Shown here: piece by piece, positions 12,301-24,300 of the stretch
How positions within the stretch are numbered: the first letter of the stretch is position 1
Layout of the letters: each line of letters starts with the position of its first letter
From: Amblyornis subalaris
Taxonomy: Eukaryota; Chordata; Aves; Passeriformes; Ptilonorhynchidae
Assembly (NCBI GenBank): GCA_018881555.1
Contig: JACAXG010000009.1
Location: 13,229,326-13,293,325 of the forward strand
DNA: 64,000 bases
Direction: 5' to 3'
Notes under the pieces: model-generated
Seen by the model: the letters and a program-made list of their open reading frames with translations, nothing else
Databases searched by the model: none
Told to the model about the DNA's origin: nothing
Position numbers and translations under genes: made by a program

Positions 12301-15300
12301 TGTTTAAAATAATTCTGTTTCAATTCTTGAAGTCTTTAAATTGCAATTTGAAAAAGGAACCTGGAATGTGCAAAATGTTTTTAATTTTAGTTGCTCAGCT
12401 GGTTGCTGGTTGTTTCTGTTTTCTAGCTGTGATTCTTGGAGTGTTTATGTTTGTAATTGAATCCTTAAAGTTCCCTAACCAGCATGGAAAGAATATAGCA
12501 CAACAGTTATAAATTATGCAAATAATCATGGATTCATTGGTCTGGTTTGTTTGCCCCTTGTTTTGTGGTGCCTTTTATTTTAAAGACTGTTGTAGAGGTT
12601 TGTTTTATTACTTGCCATGCCACCTATGGAAGGATCACTCGCAGAAGGAACTAATGAATCTCACAGTCATGATCTGTTTAGGCAGTCTTAAAAGATATAA
12701 ATAAAAAGAAGATCCAAATTAATTGTCATGTTCCTTAGCATCACACAAATAAAAGCTCATGGCTGGTTTCCTTTTTTCTTGTTATTAGTCCTAATAATAT
12801 GAAGAACTCATTAATATCAGTGAGTTCTTACTGCAGAAGGACAAATGGCATAACATTAATGCTGTTGTGAAAAATCATATTTGAGAGGGCACCTTGCTAT
12901 CTTGCTCTCTTGCTGTGAAAAAGCACCATTTTTGGCAGAGAAGTTGAAGCCAAAGCAGCTTGGCTGCAATAAGGCAACCAGTCTCCGGTGCCGGCAGCCA
13001 AGTCAGCACTGCAAGAGGTGCAGCAGCATCCATCAGGCTTTCTCCCACTGTCCACTACACCTAGAGAAGAGAGATCTCAGCTTCAGCTTTTTTCTTCTGC
13101 ATGTCTGTCATTAAGCCAGAGAGGTGACTGATGCTGTAGGAATGATTCAGATAAGTAATCCCCCTGGCCTAGGTTGCATTTCATCCTCATTTGCTGCTTT
13201 GTGGTCCAATATGCCTGAAGGAGAAATGAAAAGCAGGGGGACATGAAGAGAACAATGAGGGAGAGAATTTTTTAGTTCTATTGGTAGACAGTCACCCTTG
13301 TTCAGAGAATCTGAAGTTCAAATAATAGGTGAATATGTGATGGGTTAAGCTCCAGGTGCATCTGGAGTGATATGAAATTCATCTTTATGCTTTCTAGACT
13401 GTCCTGTGAAAGGAAATGTGCTGATGTTGGCTACTTCNGGCTGGTTGTGAAGCTGAGGTATTGCAGCAAAATGTAACTCATCCAAGAAGTGCAGTAACTG
13501 ATGCCTTTACTTATCCTGCTGATCACTAATCTTGTTATAGATTTTCTTAAAACTTCCACAGGAGCTCACTTTTGATCTTGGTTGGTATCTCTTATTATCT
13601 TAGTGCTTTACCAAGTATGCTTGCTTTCTAGAACTGATTTTCTGTTTTCCAAAAACCTGCATTAATTAAATAATAAAGACGTTGGACTGCCTTTAAAAAG
13701 AAGCATTAAATAAAAGTGAAAGAAATTCACTAAACAAAACAAAGCAATTATTAACCAAGTAATAATTTCACTTTTGCTTTGACTTTCCAGGAGCGTCTTC
13801 TGTTGTCTGGAGCACCCAAATCAGGAAATTGCTTCCTAAATTGTTTTGGGATATTAACTTGAGTTCTGTATTTACAGTACTTCTTCGAAAGAGATTCTGA
13901 ATTTAGATAGGACTAAACAGAAAAGATGCCGTAGAATATTTTGTTTCTTTAAGTCTTTTATCCTTGCATTTTTCCAGAAGTGTACAACTGGTGTTCATGG
14001 AGGGAATCAGTTAGGGAGGCATGCTTACAGCTATTAGAAGTATGAGGGGCTATGAAAAAAATATAACAGTGTTATCAGCTATTGCCTTCACAGAGAATCA
14101 GTGTGCTTTTAGGTCTTAAAATAGCAGCAGCTGAATATGTCTTAATCACCAAAATTCATTGCAGGGAATGGTGATATTAAAAACTGAAAACGGATAAACA
14201 CCAACAGTAGTTGTTGCCTCCCTGGGGAAAAATGAGGTGCAAGCAGCTGTGAAAAGATTGTGAAATGCTGTAATGATACAAAAAGGATTTGAGATGAAAT
14301 ATTATAATAGGGCATGTTTAATGGCTCTCTGAAGCTCTAGTGTGTATTTTTTAGTTGAGTAGGAACTTCAGTTTGTGTAATTTTGCCTGCATGTTGAAGT
14401 CTTTCTTTAAAAATAAACAAACAAACAAAAACCCCCACAAAATCCCCACAATAAAATACTGGAGAAAAAGGCAGAAGGATAAAGCAGAGTATAACAGATT
14501 TTCCTTTTAAAACAACAAAAGGATGAGAAACAAAGAGTTTAGCAGAGTGTTATGTGCAAGGTTCTGTTCATTCAGCAGTCCTACATATTTTTATTACTTA
14601 CTGAAAGTAGAAAAAAGATCTAAAAATAATGAATATCGCAAGGAAATGTGTGTAAAGCAGTAGCGTGGATGAATCTGTTTTAGCAAATACTTTGGAGCTG
14701 TGGAAACTTGCTTTTTCGTAGTTATGGTGATGCTAACACTTGAAATAATTCCAATATACTATAAAATACTTAGTGTTGGAGCATTCCATGGCAGAGAATC
14801 TTTTTGAATCATCTCAGTCAACCTTAAAATACTACTTGTCTTCTAAAGGAATTGGAAACTGAGACTGAAATGTTAGTTGTGACTTCAGGCTATAGTGCCC
14901 TATGCAGGGTCTAAATCAACAGTGTCTGAAAGTGAAGCCTCAGGTGTGTTTGAACCTTCTATAATAATACAAGTAAACTAGTCTGAACTAGTCTTGGTCA
15001 TCTCTTGAAGACAATAAGTGGTTTTTATGCTGATTAGGATTCATTTTTCCAGTGGTAATGTTTTGATGGCAATTCTTCAGTTTTGACAGTTCGTCTTGCT
15101 GTATGTCTGACTAGGACCAGCATGTTTTATTTCATTACTATTTTACTATTGCAATAGGAAAATACAGCACAACGTATATGCATCATCCCTTATGCTGCTC
15201 ATTCCAAGGCAAACTAATGATTCCTTCATTTTATGTGTCAAATAAAAAAGCCCCACATTTATATTTAGATAACTTGCTCACGAGATAACAGCAAGATATT

Positions 15301-18300
15301 CTTACTCAGTGCGTAGCACAGTGAGTTGGCAGGGATGGTGTTTCACATGACTGATAATGCAGAAGTTTCTATTAGTATTGCTGTGGGTAGGACAAAGAAT
15401 CGTGATGAAGAGGGAACAAGATAGAGATAGTTCACATTATCCCCAAAATACCTATCAGAAGAGCCACTTAAAATAAGCGTTACGGCGTGCGTGTGGTATT
15501 TTGGAAAAGGGGAATTAATATCTGTTAGAAAAGATTCTGTTTATTTAAAGATTTACTACTATTTCCAAAGACAATTAAAGGCTACAAGGGATTTCACTTT
15601 ACCCAGAGATAACTTTAAGAGAACCATACATATGCTTACATTATAGATGACGTCACAGGTGAAAGTACAGAAAAGAGTAATCAGTAAATACAAAACTGCT
15701 TTCTGTTTCACCAAAAAAGCCAAAGCATTTACAATGAAAGGTTAAGGTGTAATGTAATGTGTGGCTGATAAACACAAATGAAAACAGTGACTCTGTCATC
15801 ATTTTCTCTGAAGAAGAGGGCACAACTGCAGACACCACCAGGAGCTGCACCACCCATGGCTGCAGTATTGCATCCTATCCCTGAACTGGTGGCTTGTTTG
15901 AGTCTGGGAAGTGGCTGAGTCTGAACTGACTTTTGATTATTAATCATCTAATCAACCAATGTGTTTTTTCTTTAAAAAGAAAAGAAAGAAGAGAAAAAGT
16001 ATTACCAAAAATATATCACCAAAAAAACCCTCAACAAGGTATATCACATGGAAGAACCAGAGGGCTGTGAGCTGAGAAAACAGAGGATAAAAACTTAAAG
16101 GGATTACTAAGAAGTGCTTTGGTGGAGCAGATACTGTATGCAAGATTTTATAGATGGTTCTCTGAACTCTTATAGTTTGCTTTACATGAATAGTAGGTGC
16201 ATAAGCACCACAAAGACCAGAAAAGGAGCTTACTGCTTAAACATTGTGTTTTATAAGAAGAAAAAAACTTACACAGTGAGTGGCTCTCATTTGTGAACAC
16301 TTACTAAACATCCTAAATTATCACTAGTTAATTATTAAAATTTTAAGTATTTTTTTTACTGATACTTTCTATTAGATAAGCTGATTAGTCTCTACATTTA
16401 CAAAATGCTTCACACAACACAAGCCCGCTAGTTTGTTCTGCATCCTTCAGTGGTGATGGGATTATGTTTGCGCAAGTAAAATACAGCCTCACTTAGAAGT
16501 ATTCTTGTTTCTGACTTCCAAAAGCGTGAGTTTTCTAAAACTTTAATTTTGACACAGGTGCCCTGAAAAGTTTAAATGAAAATGAGAACAAAGTCTGGAA
16601 GTGGACATCCAGTAGAATATGCTGGGGCAAGAGAACAGTGGTGTCACAGGTGTGAAAACAATGTTTTATTGGTGAGAAGGAATCTTAGTTAAAGGAAATT
16701 AAAACAGCAATGAACTCATATATTAAGGCAGGAAAAAGGGCAGTAGCATGTCACGTAACAAAAGTAAATATTAATGATTAATGGACTAAAAACTGAATTC
16801 CAGTGTGGTCAGAGATAAAGCACATAATACATTTTGCACTGGGGGGAAAAAGTACCCTTGATCAGAGATAGATTCAGTGACAGATGTGAATGGTAAAACT
16901 GAGTAATTTAGTAAAGGAAGGAATGGCAGTAGTTATTTCTGTTGCAGGTTTTGACTGAAGCTGGGGCATATATCTATCCATGTCATGCTACTGATGTAAT
17001 AGAGAGGTTTGTCATAATAAAAGAATATGACATAGCATCTGCTAAAATAAATACTCTTAGGCCAACAGATGATTTGACCGTGAATTATACGGACTAAACA
17101 AGGAGTTTTCTGAATTGCTGAAGTTAATGATTAACTGCAGAAGTCTTAGTTTCCAGCTAGTGTGGTTCCAGGGAAAGCTGCAGTAAAAAGCTGCTCTTTT
17201 GCCTTCCTGAAACTCCTGGAGACTCCATGGGAACTGTCCCCAGCATATGCTGAATGCTGTTGTCATCAGCACTCATGTCTCTGGTGGTTGCTCTCTTCCT
17301 GCATGAAGCTGACAATTTCCAAACTGAAATAAAGGGGTGTCTCTCTGCACCCAGGGTGCTGCAGTCTTGGCTCAGGACCTTGTTTGAATTCAGTGATGAC
17401 CTTACAGTTGCCTTCCTCCCCCCACCCCCTTCGGTTCTGGAGACAGTAACTGCTTGGGAGTTTCCTGAGTCCTTCCTGTGTTGTTGTAATAGAACCAAGC
17501 TATTTTAATCCTCTGTGTCTTCATGGCTGACCAAGGCCTGTCCACAGGCCAGCTAACCTTGTCTTCATCTCTAAATGTATTTCTATTTGTGATCAGCATT
17601 TTTGTGTTGGTTTGTTTGGTTGTTGTTGGGGTTTGTTTGGTTTTAACTCTGCCTTGAGCATTGACTAATCAACATCTTGCTGTGGCAGAATCCCCTTCCT
17701 TGATCTGCTGGCCATACTTCTTTTGATGCAGCCCGGGATATGTTTGGCTTCCTGGACTGTGAGTGCACGTTGCTGGGTCACATGGGGCTTCTTGTACAGC
17801 AACACCCCCAAATCCTTCTCCTCAGAGCTGTTCTCAATCCATTGTCCACTTAGCCTGTATTTGTGTTTGGGATTGTCATGATTCAGGTACAGGACCTTGC
17901 CCTTAGCCTTGTTGAACTTCGTGAAGTTTGCACAGCCTCTCAAGCCTGTCCAGGACCCTCTGGATGGCAGTGCACCACTTCCCTGCAGTGTGTCGAGCAC
18001 ACCACACAGCTTGGTGTCATCAGCAAACCTCCTGAGGGTGCCCTCAGTCCCACTGTCCACATCACTGACCAACCTCTTTAACAGCACCAGTCCCAATACT
18101 GAACCCGAGCCCTGAGGAATACTTCTGCTTTTCAGATTACTGGCAGGCACCTTCCACGGGATCCATGGGGGCAGGTTTTCTTTCTAGCAGCTATCACAGT
18201 TAGAGGTGGCAGGTCTGAATAGTTACTCTCCATCTCTGCTTTCCTCTGATTCAAAGCTAGGAAAAGATCAGTTTTAAGTATCCCTTGCCTAGGAAGGCAA

Positions 18301-21300
18301 AGGGCCGGGTATATGGAGAAGTGTATAGCCCTAGTACTTGTTGTCTGTGCAAAACTAGGTGTTGCTCAGCCCAGTGAGATCTCTGCTGTTTGCAGCAGCT
18401 TGTGGACAAGGGTTTCTGGATTTGCTTTTTGTTTTGCAGGATAGTTAATCATTTTTGGCTCATGTCAAGTTAAGTCTGTGGTATCCCAGCATCTTTTTGC
18501 AGACCTTGAACACAGATTATGTGATTTTTAGATAGTTCTAGTGTAATTGGCAATTATTAGATATTTTTAAGGTTTAAAAGTAAGAGCCCAGAAATCTGCT
18601 GTGTTTCTATGTAACCTTAGGAAAACTTAAGGCTCTTTTTCCTCTAGTCTGTTTTTCTATTTATCTTTCTCTACCCCCTCTTTTATTTTCCTCTAGAATT
18701 GCATTTCTTAAATCTCTACTGAAGTTGTCAAGGCTAGTTAGAGGAGGAAGGTTGTGTGCATGTCTCATGCAATTCCTGTATTGCGAATATGGCTGAAGCT
18801 AATGAAAAGAGACCTCTATAATCATTGTGCAGCAGCAGAACAAGGTTATATTTTATAGCTTTGACAGCTATCCAAAAGGTGGCTGTTTCTAGGGGATGGG
18901 AGTTTTTAATCACCAAAGATTCTCCTTTCCTGTTTGTAAGAAGAATTATTGGACAGAATGATTGTGATATTGCCATCACTGATGCAGTTGTTTAGCACAT
19001 ACATTGAGAAATAGGCCTGTATGTAAATATGTATACATGCATCTGGAATTTCACAGAGAAAGCTCCAGTGTGAGTACCATATCTGGAACAAGACCTGCTC
19101 CTATGAGGTAGAGGATAGCAAAATGGCTATGATCTTTCTTTATCCTTCTGGCACACAGTACAAGTGTTGCTTTATACATGCACATAGCAGTAAGGGAATA
19201 GATTTATCAGACTTGGTTGTTAGGCACACTCTGATGGACATGAATAACATAAATACTCCAAAGGTACTGTGGCTTTTGCTTGCTATCGATGAGTATTGTA
19301 TCAATATTAGCATACATAAAAAGGTGCAGAATTATGAGTCCAATGTGGAAAAGCCTCCAAATGTTGTAATCTTCAGACTACCCACTACTGTGTTCAGGGT
19401 CTCTGATACGAAGTAGACCATTTATTGTGGGGTGGAACAGAAAGCTCTTTACATAAAGTATGGTGTTTATATTTTAATATTAGGTCCTTAGAAGAACACC
19501 ATGATCATCCCAATGTGGTAATGGGAGATCTTCAGTCAGATGAAGAAGATATCGTGAACAGTTCTGATGAAGATGATGACACAAATTCCGATTCCAGCAA
19601 AGGGGAGACAGATCCTCAAGAAGATAAACAGGTATCTTTTTATCTTCTGAAGCTATTTGTCACTCTTGCAGTATTTCATAAGTTGTAACCTGTTGGGATG
19701 TTTTCAAGTGTAAACAACAGTTGACTGTTAGGGTTGAGGTCTGACATTCTGCTACCTTCTGCAAGTTCCTGCTTGGAGTGATTTTCCTTATTTTAATCTT
19801 CTTTCTTCTTCAAGTGAGGAGCAGGAAGACAGTGTTAACTACTCGGAATGAAATTAAGCAATGACGGTTCTATCCCTCTGTTTGGGGGTAGCCACATTCT
19901 TACTTCTCAGTCCTGGATGCCCTGAAACCAGCCTGCCCATAGACCAGTGCCTCTCCTCAGCACCAGTACCAGGAGCTGTTTCCTTTTGTAGTAGTTACAT
20001 CTACTTCCTTTCCTGAAAAATAATTAAAAAGCCAAAAACCAAAACCAAAGCCCCAACAAGACAAAACAAACAAAAAAACCCAATGAAACTTTCTGGTGCT
20101 GGAAGAGAAGACTTGGCTTGTCAGGCCTGAATGTTGTCAAACCAAATGAGAGGAATAAACTGGAAAAGGGAAAGAGTCAAGGGAATAGCTTGTTCCTGTG
20201 AAACTAAACTAGACTGTCCTGTATAGAAGCTAACTTACCTTGCGTGCCTCTAGAAATGCCCTCAACCTTTCACAATGGAGTTTTACAGGAAAGTGTCCCC
20301 ATTAGGAGGGTTCTCAGGCAGGTTTTATGGAGTAATTCAGCGCTTGCTGTGAGGCATCTGCTGTCGCTGGCTTCAGCTGCCCGCAGCACGTGCGGCCGGC
20401 AGCTGGGAATTAACAACCAACTTCCTCACAGCGAGAGCAGCTGCACAGGAGAATGAAGCAGTCTCTGCGTCGGTCATCAGCTGGGCTTATTTTATTTTTC
20501 CTTACCATAGGCATCTGGCTGTTTTGATGCTTTATATCTGTTAGGGGAGTTACAAGGCTCCTTTCCAGTGTTGTGCTGGAGAGCCTTATTTGTATCCCTT
20601 TGGTTCTCCCATTAGAGACTCTCAGAGCTGGTCTATCTTTGTCTGAGCAAATGCAAAGTGGCCTTTTCAGTGCCAGCTGGTATGTGAAAAGTCTTTCAAA
20701 TGGGGTTGAAAACAGACTGTGATATTTCATTTTGTAATTGTTTAGCGGTAGCATCTTGTTCTCAAAATACTAATTTTCATCTCATTTGCAACTGTCACAG
20801 CTACAGTGATGGCAGATACCTTGCTCTGCATAATTGACTTACATGTGAGTTCAGTCTTGTAGGGAGTGTGTCAGCTGTGCTTTCAGGCACAGAGGCCTGA
20901 GAATAGGTGTTACAATCTCACCTGAATGTAATTGACCCTCACTAGATAGATCTAAGTGTTCTTTGGAAATAAATTTAATTTCAGAAGTAAAGATATGTGT
21001 CCATATAGTATATAAAATAAATAATGTATTTTGCACATTTGTGGTGGTACACAAAATTATTTAATTTGGAAATTATTTTAATATAGTAATTAGGCTCAGT
21101 GTCATTTGAATTCCAATTAAAAATATTAATTTAGATTTATTTTTTATTTTGAATACAACAGTATCATTAAAACCAACCTATGAGTACTATCTGTTCCATA
21201 GTTTAATTTCCAGCACTTGAGACTTATTTATAGGTGTGGAGAAGAACTAAATCTCCAGAGAAATCTTGAAGCATTAGTGCTTATGAACCAAAGTTTCATG

Positions 21301-24300
21301 GATAAAATGCCACTGATACCTGATTTTCTAGATCAACTGTTCAGTGCCCATATTATTCTACAAAACTCAACACAGCCTTCCCAGGACTTCCATCTCACTT
21401 GTGTTGTATATCGTGATGTTTTAGTGCTCCTCATCCGCTTTCTTTGTGGCCCATTAAAATGAAAGCCTGCATATCCAATAGACGTGGTGACAGCTGGCAG
21501 CAGAGAAACATATGGCAAACCATGAGAGCTGTTTCGGAGAAAGGTGTTTTATCTGAGGGAAATCATACGTGGAAGTTATATTGTGTAGCAAACACATTTG
21601 CATCCTGATGCCTGCCCCCATTTGCTTTGTTATACCTGTTTTCTCTGTCTGATGTTGGACAGTGCCATTGGTTTTTTGGAAGCCAAATGTGCACTTAAAA
21701 ACCAACATTGTCTCCACAGTGCTTCAGGCAGATGACAAGGCTCACATTTCTGCATCTTTTCAGTACAGTTGCTATGTATTCCAGCAGCTCTGTTAGTAGA
21801 TTCTCAGAAGCTGCCTTTTCTCTTCAGTGTGATTTTTTTCTTTTTTTTCTCCTGTCATCTTGTTTTTCAGTAAAGAAAATGTATATGTCTTTTAAGATGT
21901 TCCTGAAACACATTTGAGTTCACTGCAAGTATTACTGTTGCTGTATTAATCAAGAAAAAAGAATAATCTAGAAATATTATCTGTACTTTAGTACTTTTGC
22001 TAAACAATAATTGTTGTTTGCTAGGACATCATTATGGGCTTCAGTGCTTCCTTTAATAAATAAAAGGAGAGGCTGACAGTGTCGTAAAAACTGCTGCTAG
22101 CTAATATTGTTGTTTCCAGCTACAAGCTAAATTGATTTTCTCACAGATCATGAAAAAACAGAAGATTTCAAAGCAGTATGAAATGTTTTTCTTACAAATA
22201 ACTTTTAAATAAGTAGATTGGATTTGAGGAGCTAATAGCTGGAAATTATCTTTATGACAGTTTTAGTAGGTGTGTAGTATAACATATAATTTTATTTGCA
22301 GGGTAAGGCAGCTGGAAAGAAAACAAAAGTTTACCATATTGCCAAGGAGATCATGAGCTCAGAGAAAGTGTAAGTGTTAATGCTAAACTTAATAACTACT
22401 CAATTTATTTTAATTCGGCAATGAAAATGTAACCGTTTGCTTTTTCTTGCTTTTCTGATAGGTTTGTGGATGTGCTAAAGCTCTTACACATTGTAAGTAC
22501 TCAAAAAAAAAAGCAGTTTCCTCTTCTATTTGTTTAATCTATTAAAGTTTATGTTTAGGTTTCATGGAAGTGGCTGTGCCTTTTTTCTGCTGCATTGACA
22601 TATTCAAAATATAAAAATTAATCTAATTAAGCTGAACTTTAAAGTTCAGCATTTTTGTGATGGATGAATATTTTGGTGGTTCCTTCTGGATTTCTTTAAT
22701 TAATTTATGCAGTTTCCAGTTGAATTTGGGTGTTGCTTGAATATTGAAAATTGAATATATATCGATTTATGTTAAACAGAATCATATTTATAAGCCAGTA
22801 TGAGCTGGCTTATAAATATGTACATAGCAACAAAAATTAAGTATTTGGTTAGAATAACTCCTTAAATGTTGGGGGCAGGCAGGAACAATTTACCATTAGA
22901 AATGTGGTAAATTAAAATGCACGTTCTTGAAGTAATCCAACTAATAGCTCTGCATCCATCACTATGACAGCATATTTTTTGAGGCTGCAGTTCCGTGACA
23001 GATGTTTGCTTTCTGATAACACCTGTGATTGTAGTACCTGCAATGTGTTGTACGCAACAAGGCTGAAGTATTTCATCCATGTTTATGCAGATCAGTCATC
23101 TGTAAAACATGATGTGTTGAAGGTGATAATAGTAAATTGATGAAGAATTTTTCTTTCTCTAGCTCCATGTTCTGTGTTTGCTGTCAAGTTCTAAATGATA
23201 TGTAGTGGTACCACTTTGTCGCTCTCTTAAATGCAAGCATAATGATTTTTTTCCGTGGGCAATAGAAGTGGTTATATTGCAAACAGATGCATTGGTCTTT
23301 CTCAGTCTCTTGAGAAGCATGTTCTGTGAAACTGGGAACAAAGGCTCTTATAGATGGTTGTATACAATCCTGTACTACAGAGATTTTGTTCAGGAAACAA
23401 AAACCTTACCATACCCTTTGCTGATTCCTCTTTTCCTTTCCTCCTGGTAGTTGATTTTCTGATTCTGTTCAAGCTTTTTTAAAAGCTGTGTCAGTCAGTT
23501 GCGGCCAATATATAATTTATATTCAACATGGTTTCTAGTACAGAACTCAAGCTTAAATACTGGTTAAATAAAGAGAGTTGTCCTAGGCAAATTTTAAGCT
23601 ATATAATTTTAAATTATCATATTTTTCAGGCTTGTAACTTATGTGTCTTTGCTTTTCAGCATAGCAGTTTTTTAGGTTATATGTGCAGTACTGGAAGAAA
23701 GGCTGTTAGTAAGGAGGATACAGGCAAGCAGAAGAACAATGTGAGGAAGGGAAAATAGTAGAGAGCTTAGGAAATTTCTAGGATAAACTTAAAGTTGTCC
23801 CCACAGTGTAAATGTGCAGTGGTTTAGGATGTGTTTTACTTTTCCTTTAATGGATAACTTGCAACTCTATTCATGACAGTCTGCTAGTTTCTAGCTGCCA
23901 AATGAAAACTATTAGAAATGTTTTTGTTGGCTAGCAATAACAATTAACATGTATTCAGCCCGGTCTAAGAGGGAGGATGCTAGGCTAGGAGTTGAGGAAA
24001 TACTTTGTCCTTAACTTGTTGGTTGGCCTGCAGCAGGAGCCTTGGTGAGTGTCCTTGTCAGAGAGAGCACCAGTTTTGAGGCTCCGTGCATGTGCATTCT
24101 TCATTAAATAAAAACTGCCATAGCTGAGAAAGGTTGCACAAACCCATTTTTTTATTTCCACAGAGTGGTATGCCTGAGGATTTGTGTGTTTCTCACAGAC
24201 GCTATTAAATCTATTGATTTAATAATATATTTCTTATCAATAATATTTTAATGTCGATAAAACTATCCTTTTGATTTCATGTGCACTGAACCACTTTGGC

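Larger units (their letters stand above)
394..19483 (+). other. FGD6 intron 2 (19.1 kb)
   Basis: Bounded by donor gtaaaag and acceptor ttaatattag. Contents: CR1 fragments at about 1092-1350, 6968-8050 and 17670-18125; direct repeat blocks at 10.4-13.6 kb; a 21-bp direct repeat at 2271-2315; G/T-rich low-complexity stretches near 4.0, 14.4 and 17.6 kb; a 19-T run at 11736-11754; and single N bases at 12045 and 13438. The remainder is AT-rich sequence without coding signatures. The stretch 17.1-17.6 kb is somewhat richer in GC with an open minus-strand frame of 113 codons, but I recognise nothing in it. Confidence 0.9.

Noticed and set aside
17157..17498. 113-codon minus-strand frame in intron 2
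   Set aside because: No motif or family signature, no splice or promoter context, and competing frames on the opposite strand. Not supported as a gene.
22783..22820. Intronic hairpin as a microRNA precursor
   Set aside because: The perfect stem is only 16 bp with a 6-nt loop. MicroRNA precursors need a stem of about 30 bp or more, and the flanks do not extend the pairing.
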